From: Ignavibacterium sp.
Lineage (GTDB): Bacteria; Bacteroidota; Ignavibacteria; Ignavibacteriales; Ignavibacteriaceae
DNA: 61,336 nt
NCBI GenBank assembly: GCA_020354005.1
Contig: CP070637.1
Location: 1,544,025-1,605,360, forward strand
Direction: 5' to 3'
This document shows positions 52,974 through 61,336 of this stretch, piece by piece. Below the pieces are notes generated by a model that was not told where the DNA came from, made no database searches, and saw only the letters and a list, made by a program, of their open reading frames with translations. Position 1 is the first letter of the stretch. Each line of letters starts with the position of its first letter. The position numbers were made by a program, and so were the translations under genes.

Positions 52974-53590
52974 TGGCAGAGGAAAAAGAAGACTTCACAA
53001 AAAACTTTACAAAGAAAATTAATGGGTTATTTATCGATCCGAAAATTTTCACATTTAAATTCAGTTGTAACTGTGCTGGTGAATGCTGCCATTATGGTGT
53101 TTACACTGATCTTAAGGAGCACGATACGATTTTGAGAATTAAGGACAAAATTCTGCCTTTATTCGATGAAACACAAACAAAAGAATTGGATAAATGGTTC
53201 GAACCTCCGGAAGAAGATGAGGATTTTGAGTCTGGAGTAGCTGTGGGAACAGAGGTAATAAACGGTAAATGTACCTTTTTAGATAAAGAAGGTTTATGTG
53301 TGCTCCAAAAACTAGCTAATTTGGAAGGAGTACATAAGTGGAAATATAAGCCAATGTATTGTATATTGTTTCCGCTTACTATTTATGAGGGTGCACTAAC
53401 AATTGATGATGAGCACATTGAAAGGTTAAAATCCTGTAATACAAATCAGAATGCAGAAACTTCTATTTTCGATACTTGTAGAGAGGAGCTAATCTATTTT
53501 ATGGGTGATGAAAATTTTTGCGATTTGGAGAAATATAGGGAACAATATTTAAGTGAAATTCAAACAGGAGAAAAGGTAAATGCTGACTGA
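52973..53590 (+). CDS. DUF3109 family cysteine-rich protein inside the fab operon
   Basis: A 205-residue protein of the DUF3109/YkgJ-like cysteine cluster type. Cysteines: SCNCAGECCHYG (about 32-43), CTFLDKEGLCVLQ (about 99-111), YCILFP and SCNTNQN, which could bind a metal or a cluster. It is translationally coupled to fabD (shared base) and overlaps fabG by 11 bases. This placement is not part of the classic fab cluster of proteobacteria. Function unknown. Confidence 0.8.
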   Translation: MAEEKEDFTKNFTKKINGLFIDPKIFTFKFSCNCAGECCHYGVYTDLKEHDTILRIKDKILPLFDETQTKELDKWFEPPEEDEDFESGVAVGTEVINGKCTFLDKEGLCVLQKLANLEGVHKWKYKPMYCILFPLTIYEGALTIDDEHIERLKSCNTNQNAETSIFDTCREELIYFMGDENFCDLEKYREQYLSEIQTGEKVNAD

Positions 53591-54335
53591 TAAAAAGGCA
53601 CTTGTTACCGGGGGATCGAGAGGAATTGGTAAGGCGATAGTAAAACAGCTTGCTGAAAGTGGCTGCTCACATATCTTACTTACTGATATAGCATTTCCTG
53701 ATGGTGAAGATGCGTGTGCAAGCGAAATTCAAAAGGAAATAAGTAACTCTAATACTAATATTATTGCATTTAAAGCAGATGCTTCTTCTTTAGAAGATGC
53801 TCATGCATCTATTGAAGAAGCTGTGAATAAGATGGGAGGACTTGATATCCTCGTGAATAATGCTGGTATTACTAAAGATAATCTATTGTTACGAATGAGT
53901 GAGAAAGAATTTGATGATGTTATCAATATAAATCTTAAGAGTGTATTTAATTATTCCAAAGCTGTTTTAAAACCGATGATTAAACAACGATACGGCAGGA
54001 TTGTAATTATTGCCTCTATAGTCGGATTGATTGGTAATCCTGGCCAATCAAATTATGTAGCATCAAAAGCAGGAGTTATCGGTTTTACAAAATCACTGGC
54101 CAGGGAATTGGCTTCAAGGAATATTACAGTAAATGCCGTGGCTCCAGGATTCATCAAGACTGAAATGACAGATAAGCTCAACGAAGAGCAAAAAGCAAAT
54201 ATGTTAAAATCCATTCCTTTGAAAAGGTTAGGTACCCCGGAAGATATTGCTAAGGTTGTCGGATTTCTCTGTAGCCCCGAAGCTGATTATATTACAGGGC
54301 AGATTTTAGCCGTTGACGGCGGGATGACAATGTAA
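53580..54335 (+). CDS. fabG: 3-oxoacyl-ACP reductase
   Basis: A 251-residue short-chain dehydrogenase. NADPH site TGGSRGIGKAI (about 10-20), NNAG (93-96), catalytic Ser146, Tyr159 and Lys163 (SNYVASKAG), and the C-terminal GQILAVDGGMTM. The insert around 40-60 is slightly longer than in E. coli FabG. The gene is separated from acpP by a 90-base gap that may hold a promoter, common for acpP. Confidence 0.93.
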   Translation: MLTDKKALVTGGSRGIGKAIVKQLAESGCSHILLTDIAFPDGEDACASEIQKEISNSNTNIIAFKADASSLEDAHASIEEAVNKMGGLDILVNNAGITKDNLLLRMSEKEFDDVININLKSVFNYSKAVLKPMIKQRYGRIVIIASIVGLIGNPGQSNYVASKAGVIGFTKSLARELASRNITVNAVAPGFIKTEMTDKLNEEQKANMLKSIPLKRLGTPEDIAKVVGFLCSPEADYITGQILAVDGGMTM

Positions 54336-54425
54336 GTTTGTCTATTGAACTTCATTTTTATTAAATTTAACGAAATAATAAATCTAAATTAAATACATTT
54401 ATCCAAACAAATTTAGGAGAAAAAA

Positions 54426-54665
54426 ATGGATACAGATGCAAAAGTAAAAGAGATAATCATCGACAAGCTTGGTGTGGAAGAATCTCAGATCACTCCGGAA
54501 GCATCTTTCACTAACGACCTTGGTGCTGATTCACTTGATATTGTTGAATTAGTTATGGGTTTTGAGAGTGCATTTCAAATTTCGATTCCTGATGAAGATG
54601 CCGAAAAAATAGGAACCGTTGGTGATGCAATAAATTACCTTAATGAAAAGGTTGGTTCAAGTTAA
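54426..54665 (+). CDS. acpP: Acyl carrier protein
   Basis: A 79-residue ACP with the phosphopantetheine site Ser36 in [11 protein letters not shown]. Acidic throughout, as usual. TAGGAG stands 8 bases before the ATG. Between fabG and fabF, the standard position. Confidence 0.97.
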   Translation: MDTDAKVKEIIIDKLGVEESQITPEASFTNDLGADSLDIVELVMGFESAFQISIPDEDAEKIGTVGDAINYLNEKVGSS

Positions 54666-54686
54666 AAACACTTTAGTAGTTATAAA

Positions 54687-55934
54687 ATGAAAAAGAGGAG
54701 AGTTGTTGTAACCGGATTGGGTGTTGTTAGCCCAATAGGTATAGGACTCGATGAATTTTGGGAAGGTTTGGCCGAGGGTAGAAATGGAATTAACCTAATC
54801 ACCAAATTTGATGCTTCTAAATTTGACACTCAATTTGGAGCAGAAATAAAGAATTTTGATCCTCTCAAATACCTTGATAAAAAAAGTGTAAAACGGTTGG
54901 ATCCGTTTGCTCAATACGCTTTAGTTTCATCTATTATGGCAATTGAAGATTCGGAGATGAATCTGGAAAAGGTGGACAGGGAGCGATTTGGGGTAGTGTT
55001 TGGAAGTGGAATTGGTGGTATTCAGACATTAAGACTTCAGCACTTTGCTTATTTTGCAGAGGATACTCCGAAAAAAATTAGCCCTTTTTTCGTACCTATG
55101 ATGATCTCCGATATGGCTGCAGGGCAAATTTCAATTAAATTGGGATTAAAAGGACCAAATTATGCAACTACATCTGCTTGCGCTTCAGCAGCCCATTCAA
55201 TAACAGATGCTTTTATTTTAATTGAAAGAGGTAGTGCAGATCTTATGATCTGCGGTGGCACTGAATCGGCTATTGAGGAGATGTCCCTTGGGGGTTTTAA
55301 TTCTATGAAAGCATTATCTACCTGGAACGATAGATATAAGGAAGCATCGAGACCGTTTGATGCTGAAAGAAATGGTTTTGTTCTGGGCGAAGGTTCAGGT
55401 TCGCTTGTGTTAGAAGAGTATAATCATGCAAAAAAACGTGGTGCAAAGATTCATGCCGAAATTAGTGGAATTGGATTATCGGCTGATGCATACCATATAA
55501 CAGCACCCGCACCAGGTGGTGAAGGAGCGGTGCGGTCTATGAAAGAATCTCTCAAGGATGCAAAAGTTAAACCGGAACAAATTGATTATGTTAATGCTCA
55601 CGGAACTTCTACAAAATATAATGATGTTAATGAAACTGCAGCAATTAAAACGGTCTTCAATAGCCATGCATACGAATTAGTGATAAGTTCCACAAAATCA
55701 ATGACAGGTCATCTGTTAGGTGCTGCAGGTGCAATTGAAGCGATTGCGACCATACTTGCAATGAAAAATAATAAAGTCCCGCCAACTATTAATCTTACTC
55801 ATCCTGATCCGGAATGTGATCTTAATTATAGTCCCCTCATAGCAACAGATAAAGATATTCAGTATGCAATAAGCAATGCCTTCGGGTTTGGAGGACATAA
55901 TGCTTCTATACTTTTTAAGAAAAACGAGGTATAA
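54687..55934 (+). CDS. fabF: 3-oxoacyl-ACP synthase II
   Basis: A 415-residue KAS II that extends acyl-ACP. Catalytic Cys165 in TTSACASAAHS, His in NAHGTSTKYND and SMTGHLLGAAG. The length and N-terminus VVVTGLGVVSPIG are typical. Two bases separate its stop from rnc. Confidence 0.97.
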   Translation: MKKRRVVVTGLGVVSPIGIGLDEFWEGLAEGRNGINLITKFDASKFDTQFGAEIKNFDPLKYLDKKSVKRLDPFAQYALVSSIMAIEDSEMNLEKVDRERFGVVFGSGIGGIQTLRLQHFAYFAEDTPKKISPFFVPMMISDMAAGQISIKLGLKGPNYATTSACASAAHSITDAFILIERGSADLMICGGTESAIEEMSLGGFNSMKALSTWNDRYKEASRPFDAERNGFVLGEGSGSLVLEEYNHAKKRGAKIHAEISGIGLSADAYHITAPAPGGEGAVRSMKESLKDAKVKPEQIDYVNAHGTSTKYNDVNETAAIKTVFNSHAYELVISSTKSMTGHLLGAAGAIEAIATILAMKNNKVPPTINLTHPDPECDLNYSPLIATDKDIQYAISNAFGFGGHNASILFKKNEV

Positions 55935-55936
55935 TT

Positions 55937-56749
55937 TTGCCGCGGCTTTTCTCCTGGTTCACTAAAGCATCTAAAAAGAAAAACAAGACAGGTAGAAGAG
56001 AGGGTCGTTCGGTGAATTTATTAGAGCTGGAAACTGAAAAATTTAAAGCTTTAGAAAATATTTTAGGTGCACATCTTGATTACAAATCTTATTATGTACA
56101 AGCTCTCACTCACCGTTCTTATCTGGAAAGCAACGAATTTAATGGTTCTTCAAATGAACGATTGGAATTTTTAGGTGATTCTGTTTTAAGTCTTATTGTT
56201 GCACAGTACTTGTTTGAAAACTTTCCTGATGAAGATGAAGGATTTCTCACAAAATTACGATCGAGATTCGTAAACAGAAATTCCTTAGCTGACGCTGCAG
56301 AAGATTTGGGCATTGCTGAACTTGTTATTCTGGGGAATAACATTCAGCGAAGTTTTGTAAAGAGTTCAAAAACAGTACTTGCTGATGCTCTTGAAGCCTT
56401 GATAGGGGCAATGTATTTAGACCGCGGACTTGAAACTTGCCGGGAATTTATAATCAGAAGTTTAATAAATCCAAAGATTCAGGATGATGATTATCTAATT
56501 GATGAAAATTACAAAAGCCAATTGCTTGAATACACTCAGGCAAAGAAAATCCTACCTCCTGTATATGAGGTAACAAATGAGGAAGGACCTCATCATGAGA
56601 GGATATTTACGGTATGGGTATCTGTCAATAATAAAGAATTGGGTGTCGGAAAAGGAAAAAATAAAAAAACCGCTGAGCAGAATGCTGCACGAATTGCGTT
56701 AAAAAAAATCAGGTCTTCGGGGGGAGATAAGGAAGTCCAGGATAGCTAA
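55937..56749 (+). CDS. rnc: Ribonuclease III
   Basis: A 270-residue dsRNA endonuclease. The signature NERLEFLGDSVLSLIVAQYL (catalytic acidic residues) is at about 73-92, with ADALEALIGAMYLDRG; the dsRNA-binding domain is at the C-terminus (YKSQLLEYTQ, GVGKGKNKKTAEQNAARIAL). A basic extension of about 30 residues (ASKKKNKTGRREGR) precedes the RNase domain. Start TTG at 55937. Confidence 0.95.
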   Translation: MPRLFSWFTKASKKKNKTGRREGRSVNLLELETEKFKALENILGAHLDYKSYYVQALTHRSYLESNEFNGSSNERLEFLGDSVLSLIVAQYLFENFPDEDEGFLTKLRSRFVNRNSLADAAEDLGIAELVILGNNIQRSFVKSSKTVLADALEALIGAMYLDRGLETCREFIIRSLINPKIQDDDYLIDENYKSQLLEYTQAKKILPPVYEVTNEEGPHHERIFTVWVSVNNKELGVGKGKNKKTAEQNAARIALKKIRSSGGDKEVQDS

Positions 56750-56853
56750 AGATTCTGCTTAGCTACTGCTAAATGGTTTAACTTCATTTCTAATTATTGA
56801 TTAAGTTTACTGACTTAATTTTTTTAAAATAATAATCCTTTTGAGAGAAACAT

Positions 56854-59757
56854 ATGAGTAGCTTAGAACATCCAGATAGGTTTGTAGACCGGCATATTGG
56901 ACCCCGTGATGAACAGCTTCAGGAGATGGCAAAATTTTGTGGTGCTGATTCCGTAAATGATCTTATTGATGAAACAATACCGGCTCAGATAAGACTAAAT
57001 AATGAGCTATCACTCACTCCTGCGGTAAATGAACAAACCTTTATTCAAAACCTGAAGAAGACAGCTGCGAAAAATAAAATATATAAATCTTATATTGGAA
57101 TGGGCTATCACCCTGTGTTAATGCCCCCGGTTATTCAGAGAAATATTTTGGAGAATCCGGGATGGTATACGCAATACACACCATACCAGGCGGAAATTGC
57201 ACAGGGAAGGTTAGAAGCATTATTGATTTATCAAACAGTAATTTCCGATTTAACAGCAATGGAAATTGCTAATGCATCGTTGCTTGATGAAAGTACTGCA
57301 GCTGCTGAGGCAATGTTAATGTTTTATGCTTTGAGACCGAAAGATAAAAAGAATGCCAATGTATTTTTTGTTTCGGAAGAATGTTATCCACAAACTGTTG
57401 ATATACTTAAAACACGTGCATTACCAATGGGAATAGAACTGAAGATTGGAGATTATAAAAAGTCAGAGTTAGCGGATGACACTTTTGGTGTCCTTATACA
57501 ATATCCTGCAGGCAATGGTGAGATTAGAGATTACTCTGAGTTTTTTGCAGATGCTGAAGAGAAGAATATTTTTAAGGTTGTTGCAGCAGACCTGTTAAGT
57601 CTTACACTTCTTAAACCACCGGGTGAATTTGGTGCCGATGCTGTGGTTGGATCATCACAAAGGTTTGGGGTACCAATGGGTTTTGGCGGTCCTCATGCAG
57701 CTTATTTTGCAACCCGGGAGGAATACAAAAGATTTATACCGGGAAGGATTATTGGGATTTCTGTTGATGCTCAGGGTGATGAGGCTTATCGTATGGCGCT
57801 GCAAACAAGGGAGCAGCATATAAAACGAGAGAGAGCAACCAGCAACATATGCACAGCACAGGCTTTGCTTGCAATAATTGCAGGTATGTATGCTGTTTAT
57901 CATGGCCCGGAACAGCTGAAAGCAATTGCGCAAAGGATAAGAACATTCACACATATTTTAGAATTGGCGTTTCTTGATTTTGGATTTAAGCAGATCAATG
58001 AGAATTTTTTCGATACACTGTTGATTGAGGATACAAAAGAGAGAATCAAAAAAATAAAACAAGAAGCTGTTAAGAAAGAAATCAACTTTAGATATATTGG
58101 AAATAACCGGGTTGGAATATCTTTAAACGAAATTACCGAAGAAGAAGATGTAATCGAATTGATCGAATTGTTTGCAGGAATAGCAGGGAAACAATTCGCA
58201 TCCGGATATCTTCAATCATTATTGGAAAGGATAGAAAGCGAGTTCTCTGAATTTCTTCCAAGGACTTCTTCATACCTTACTCATGAAGTATTTAATAGCT
58301 ACCAGTCTGAAACTGAAATGCTGAGGTTCCTAAAAAAATTAGAGAATAGAGATCTATCTTTAGCTCATTCAATGACGCCATTGGGCTCCTGCACAATGAA
58401 GCTAAACGCCACAACCGAGTTATTAGGAATAACCTGGCCGGAATTTTCGAACATCCATCCATTTGCCCCTGCAAACCAAACAAAAGGTTATAAAGAAATA
58501 ATTTCAGAGCTTGAAGAAGATTTAAAAGAGATTACAGGTCTGGCGGCTGTATCTTTGCAGCCTAACTCTGGTGCACAGGGTGAGTTTACCGGGCTAATGG
58601 TTATAAGAGAATATCATCACCGTAAAGGTGAAAAGGATCGGAATGTTGTTTTGATCCCATCATCTGCACACGGTACTAACCCGGCAAGTGCTGTAATGGC
58701 TGGAATGAAAGTGGTAGTTGTTAAATGTGATGACCATGGAAACATAGATGTAGATGATCTTAATGAAAAGGCAGAGAAGTATAAGGACGAGTTATCTGCA
58801 CTTATGGTTACTTATCCTTCAACTCATGGAGTTTTTGAAGAAAGAATAATTGAGATTTGTGATATAATTCATGGTACAGGTGGACAAGTATACATGGATG
58901 GTGCAAATATGAATGCCCAGGTTGGAATAACGAGTCCTGCAGTAATTGGTGCTGATGTATGTCATCTAAACCTTCATAAAACTTTTGCAATACCACACGG
59001 AGGTGGAGGACCCGGAATGGGACCTATTTGTGTTGCAAAACATTTGGCACCTTATTTACCTTCCCACTATTTTGTAAAAGTTGGAGGAGACAAAGCTATA
59101 ACTGCAATATCATCCGCTCCCTGGGGAAGTGCCGATGTATTAATAATTTCTTATGCTTACATAAAGCTTATGGGATCAATGGGACTTACATTGGCTTCTA
59201 AAGCTGCGATAGTAAATGCCAATTATATATTAAACAAGCTGCAGGATCACTTTAAAGTACTATACACAGGATTAAACGAACGAGTTGCTCACGAACTAAT
59301 TTTTGATATGAGAGAATTCAGGCAGCTGGCAGAAGTAGATGTTGAAGATATTGCAAAGAGATTAATAGATTATGGATTCCACGCACCTACTGTTTCGTTC
59401 CCTGTGCCTGGTACAATGATGGTTGAACCAACGGAGAGTGAATCGAAGGAGGAGATTGACAGATTTTGTAATGCGCTGATCTCAATCAAAGAAGAAATAA
59501 AAGAAATTGAAGAAGGACAGCAGGATAGGAAAGACAATCTGCTTAAAAATGCACCTCACACATTAAAAGTTTTAACATCGGATGAATGGGAACATACATA
59601 CTCAAGGAACAGGGCAGCATATCCTTTACCCTATACCAGAGAAAAAAAATTCTGGCCGGCAGTAGGTAGATTAGATAGTGCATACGGTGACAGGCATCTT
59701 GTTTGCTCTTGTGTATCTATCGACGAATTTGTTGAGGAAACAGTACTAGATCAGTAA
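56854..59757 (+). CDS. gcvP: Glycine dehydrogenase (decarboxylating), P protein
   Basis: A 967-residue single-chain P protein of the glycine cleavage system. [13 protein letters not shown] opens it, and the N-terminal half has [16 protein letters not shown]. The PLP lysine is Lys709 in [16 protein letters not shown], and the C-terminal half has [20 protein letters not shown]. Both halves are fused, unlike the split gcvPA/gcvPB form. No glycine riboswitch was found in the 104 bases upstream; gcvT and gcvH are not in the window. Confidence 0.97.
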   Translation: MSSLEHPDRFVDRHIGPRDEQLQEMAKFCGADSVNDLIDETIPAQIRLNNELSLTPAVNEQTFIQNLKKTAAKNKIYKSYIGMGYHPVLMPPVIQRNILENPGWYTQYTPYQAEIAQGRLEALLIYQTVISDLTAMEIANASLLDESTAAAEAMLMFYALRPKDKKNANVFFVSEECYPQTVDILKTRALPMGIELKIGDYKKSELADDTFGVLIQYPAGNGEIRDYSEFFADAEEKNIFKVVAADLLSLTLLKPPGEFGADAVVGSSQRFGVPMGFGGPHAAYFATREEYKRFIPGRIIGISVDAQGDEAYRMALQTREQHIKRERATSNICTAQALLAIIAGMYAVYHGPEQLKAIAQRIRTFTHILELAFLDFGFKQINENFFDTLLIEDTKERIKKIKQEAVKKEINFRYIGNNRVGISLNEITEEEDVIELIELFAGIAGKQFASGYLQSLLERIESEFSEFLPRTSSYLTHEVFNSYQSETEMLRFLKKLENRDLSLAHSMTPLGSCTMKLNATTELLGITWPEFSNIHPFAPANQTKGYKEIISELEEDLKEITGLAAVSLQPNSGAQGEFTGLMVIREYHHRKGEKDRNVVLIPSSAHGTNPASAVMAGMKVVVVKCDDHGNIDVDDLNEKAEKYKDELSALMVTYPSTHGVFEERIIEICDIIHGTGGQVYMDGANMNAQVGITSPAVIGADVCHLNLHKTFAIPHGGGGPGMGPICVAKHLAPYLPSHYFVKVGGDKAITAISSAPWGSADVLIISYAYIKLMGSMGLTLASKAAIVNANYILNKLQDHFKVLYTGLNERVAHELIFDMREFRQLAEVDVEDIAKRLIDYGFHAPTVSFPVPGTMMVEPTESESKEEIDRFCNALISIKEEIKEIEEGQQDRKDNLLKNAPHTLKVLTSDEWEHTYSRNRAAYPLPYTREKKFWPAVGRLDSAYGDRHLVCSCVSIDEFVEETVLDQ

Positions 59758-59890
59758 TCCATTTCGAAGAACAATAGCACGATAATTGATTGCATTCATA
59801 AATTACTTTTATATATCAGTTATTCTGATTAACTACTTTCTATTAATTTAATATTGTTTCCAGTGAGATTATACACCATTATAGATTCGA

Positions 59891-61219
59891 ATGAAGCATA
59901 GTATTTATCTGATCTTTATTATCCTCTGTTTTACAACTAGTATTAAACCTTATGATGGTGACACACTTTATTATAAAGGTAATTACACTGTTATTATAGA
60001 TTCTATTGTTATAAAAGGCAATGAACAAACTGAAGATTATATTATTTTAAGAGAGCTAACCGTTGGGGTGGGGGATACTTTAAATCCAAAAGTGGCTGAG
60101 TACAACAGGGAAAGAATATATAGTCTCGATATTTTTAATTTCGTTCATCTACGGCCTTTCGAAATAAACAAGGAGAACTTCCTATTAATTGATGTTGAAG
60201 AAAGCTGGTACATTTATCCGCTTCCATTTATTACATTAAAAGATCGGGATTGGGATAAAATATCTTATGGAATTGGTGTTTTGATTAAGAACTTTAGGGG
60301 ACGTAACGAAACCTTAAGGGGAAAGCTGGCATTGGGTTTTGATCCATCATTAAACTTCAGTTATAGTAATCCAAACTTAGCGCATAATCTGGATCTATTT
60401 GCAAATTTCGAAATTGGTTTTAATAGTGTAAGTAATAGAAGCGAGACGGCTGAAGAATTAGCAGGAGGAGAGTTTACACAGGAATTTTATTTTGGAAAGT
60501 TAACATTTGGAAAAAGGTTTGGTTTATTCCATTGGTTTGGTATTACGGCCAGCTACAATTATATCGAAACTCCTTTTTATATCGAGGGTATAAACGCTTC
60601 TGATTCACGAATTGACAGGACAGTAGTTCTGGGTGCTGGTTATAACTTTGATTCAAGAGATCTCATTCAATTCCCAACCGATGGTATGTTTGCTTTCATT
60701 AGTTATGATCTGAAAGGAATGGGAATAAATGGTATTAATTATAGAGTTGGTTATCTTGATTTTAGAGAGTACAGAAAAGTGATTGGACCATTATCTGCTA
60801 AGTGGAGATTTGCAGTGAGACATACGAGCGGTGATGTGCCATATTATGATTATTCATATTTAGGATTCAATACAAGAATACGCGGGCACTGGACCAATCA
60901 GATGGAGGGTAACGATTTGTTTTTTGGTTCGCTTGAGTTTGATTACTATCTTGTAAAAGATTATCGGTTAGATCTTTACTGGATTCCTCTTCTTCCAAAA
61001 TCTTTGCTCTCATACAGGGTTGGATTGGCTGCTGAGTTATTTGTTGATACCGGTACAACAAGGTATATTGGAGAACCTTTAACACTAAAACAATTTAATA
61101 CTGGTTACGGTGTGGGTATGTATTTCTTAATGCTACCCTATTTTGTGTTTCGATTAGATCTCGCCTTTGATGAAAAGGGGAATTCACAATGGATATTTGA
61201 TCTTGGTACATCTTTCTAA
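59891..61219 (+). CDS. BamA/TamA-type outer-membrane protein with POTRA domain
   Basis: A 442-residue outer-membrane protein. A signal peptide (about 1-20) is followed by one POTRA domain (about 32-105; IDSIVIKGNEQTEDYIILRE, YNRERIYSLDIFNFVHLRPF) and then a 16-strand-type surface antigen barrel (about 125-442), ending with the terminal aromatic strand GNSQWIFDLGTSF (last residue Phe, needed for insertion). With one POTRA it is too short for BamA proper; it is a small Omp85 relative, function unclear. It stands 133 bases after gcvP. Confidence 0.88.
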   Translation: MKHSIYLIFIILCFTTSIKPYDGDTLYYKGNYTVIIDSIVIKGNEQTEDYIILRELTVGVGDTLNPKVAEYNRERIYSLDIFNFVHLRPFEINKENFLLIDVEESWYIYPLPFITLKDRDWDKISYGIGVLIKNFRGRNETLRGKLALGFDPSLNFSYSNPNLAHNLDLFANFEIGFNSVSNRSETAEELAGGEFTQEFYFGKLTFGKRFGLFHWFGITASYNYIETPFYIEGINASDSRIDRTVVLGAGYNFDSRDLIQFPTDGMFAFISYDLKGMGINGINYRVGYLDFREYRKVIGPLSAKWRFAVRHTSGDVPYYDYSYLGFNTRIRGHWTNQMEGNDLFFGSLEFDYYLVKDYRLDLYWIPLLPKSLLSYRVGLAAELFVDTGTTRYIGEPLTLKQFNTGYGVGMYFLMLPYFVFRLDLAFDEKGNSQWIFDLGTSF

Positions 61220-61336
61220 CATATCATCGAAATTATACTTCCACTGATTTATCCTATTAATTCTTATTACTTGCCAATCAGCAATAAACGCAATTCAGCA
61301 ACTATTGAAAATGTTAATTGACATTATCATTTAATC

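Noticed and set aside
56750..56853. Glycine riboswitch expected before gcvP
   Set aside because: The gap is only 104 bases, AT-rich, and shows none of the conserved glycine aptamer blocks.
1..61336. tRNA, rRNA or CRISPR arrays
   Set aside because: No cloverleaf ends with CCA-type acceptor pairing, no rRNA core sequences and no regularly spaced direct repeats were seen in the gaps.

Overview
The window reads as chromosomal DNA of an AT-rich Gram-negative bacterium. Outer-membrane and LPS genes (kdsB, a BamA/TamA-type barrel), a full BatABCDE-type aerotolerance locus, a PPi-type phosphofructokinase and frequent TTG starts suggest the Bacteroidota/Chlorobiota/Ignavibacteriota group, perhaps an Ignavibacteria-like lineage. 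This placement is inference; there is no rRNA in the window.

Layout. 1-493: 5' part of a secreted PQQ-like propeller protein (minus). 717-8885: one long plus-strand operon of MoxR ATPase, DUF58 protein, a BatD-like partner, BatA, BatB, BatC, BatD and BatE. 9091-15170: an M48 protease, a convergent fatty acid desaturase, then plsC, kdsB, a PLP deaminase-like enzyme, a HIT protein and a stand-alone B12-binding domain. A decayed second copy of the M48 gene's 3' end lies just before plsC. 15204-18573: a small KNH-type lipoprotein, an unexplained small ORF with a terminator-like hairpin, and a UvrD/PcrA helicase. 18620-25089: PPi-type phosphofructokinase, two sodium symporters (AGCS and NSS), a dipeptide epimerase and a fatty acid hydroxylase.

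25090-33262 is the least conventional part: a KaiC/RAD55-like ATPase with a possibly degenerate GGDEF-like C-terminus, a small membrane protein, a membrane-anchored GATase-like/NodB-like protein without visible deacetylase catalytic motifs, and a five-PAS hybrid histidine kinase with a conserved phospho-acceptor His, an eroded ATP-binding domain and an intact receiver. Their leaders are long, structured and share short sequence blocks. 33369-37971 holds lexA with a perfect 20-bp palindromic operator candidate, a frameshifted REP-associated (RAYT) transposase with REP-like hairpins on both sides and one inside it, a DUF72 gene, a GxxExxY gene enclosed by 25-bp inverted repeats, a SpoVG-like gene and dinB.

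38019-49041 (minus): a HIT protein, an NtrC-type regulator, a secreted YfiM/DUF2279-like protein, acyl-CoA carboxylase beta subunit, acyl-CoA dehydrogenase, MeaB GTPase, a sugar epimerase, nadD, PrsW, and a NatAB-type ABC exporter. The carboxylase, dehydrogenase, MeaB and the distant B12-binding domain fit branched-chain amino acid/propionate metabolism via methylmalonyl-CoA. 49258-56749 (plus): the classic lipid block yceD-rpmF-plsX-fabH-fabD-(DUF3109)-fabG-acpP-fabF-rnc; rpmF is a 59-codon gene. The window ends with gcvP and an outer-membrane barrel protein. No tRNA, rRNA or CRISPR array was seen.
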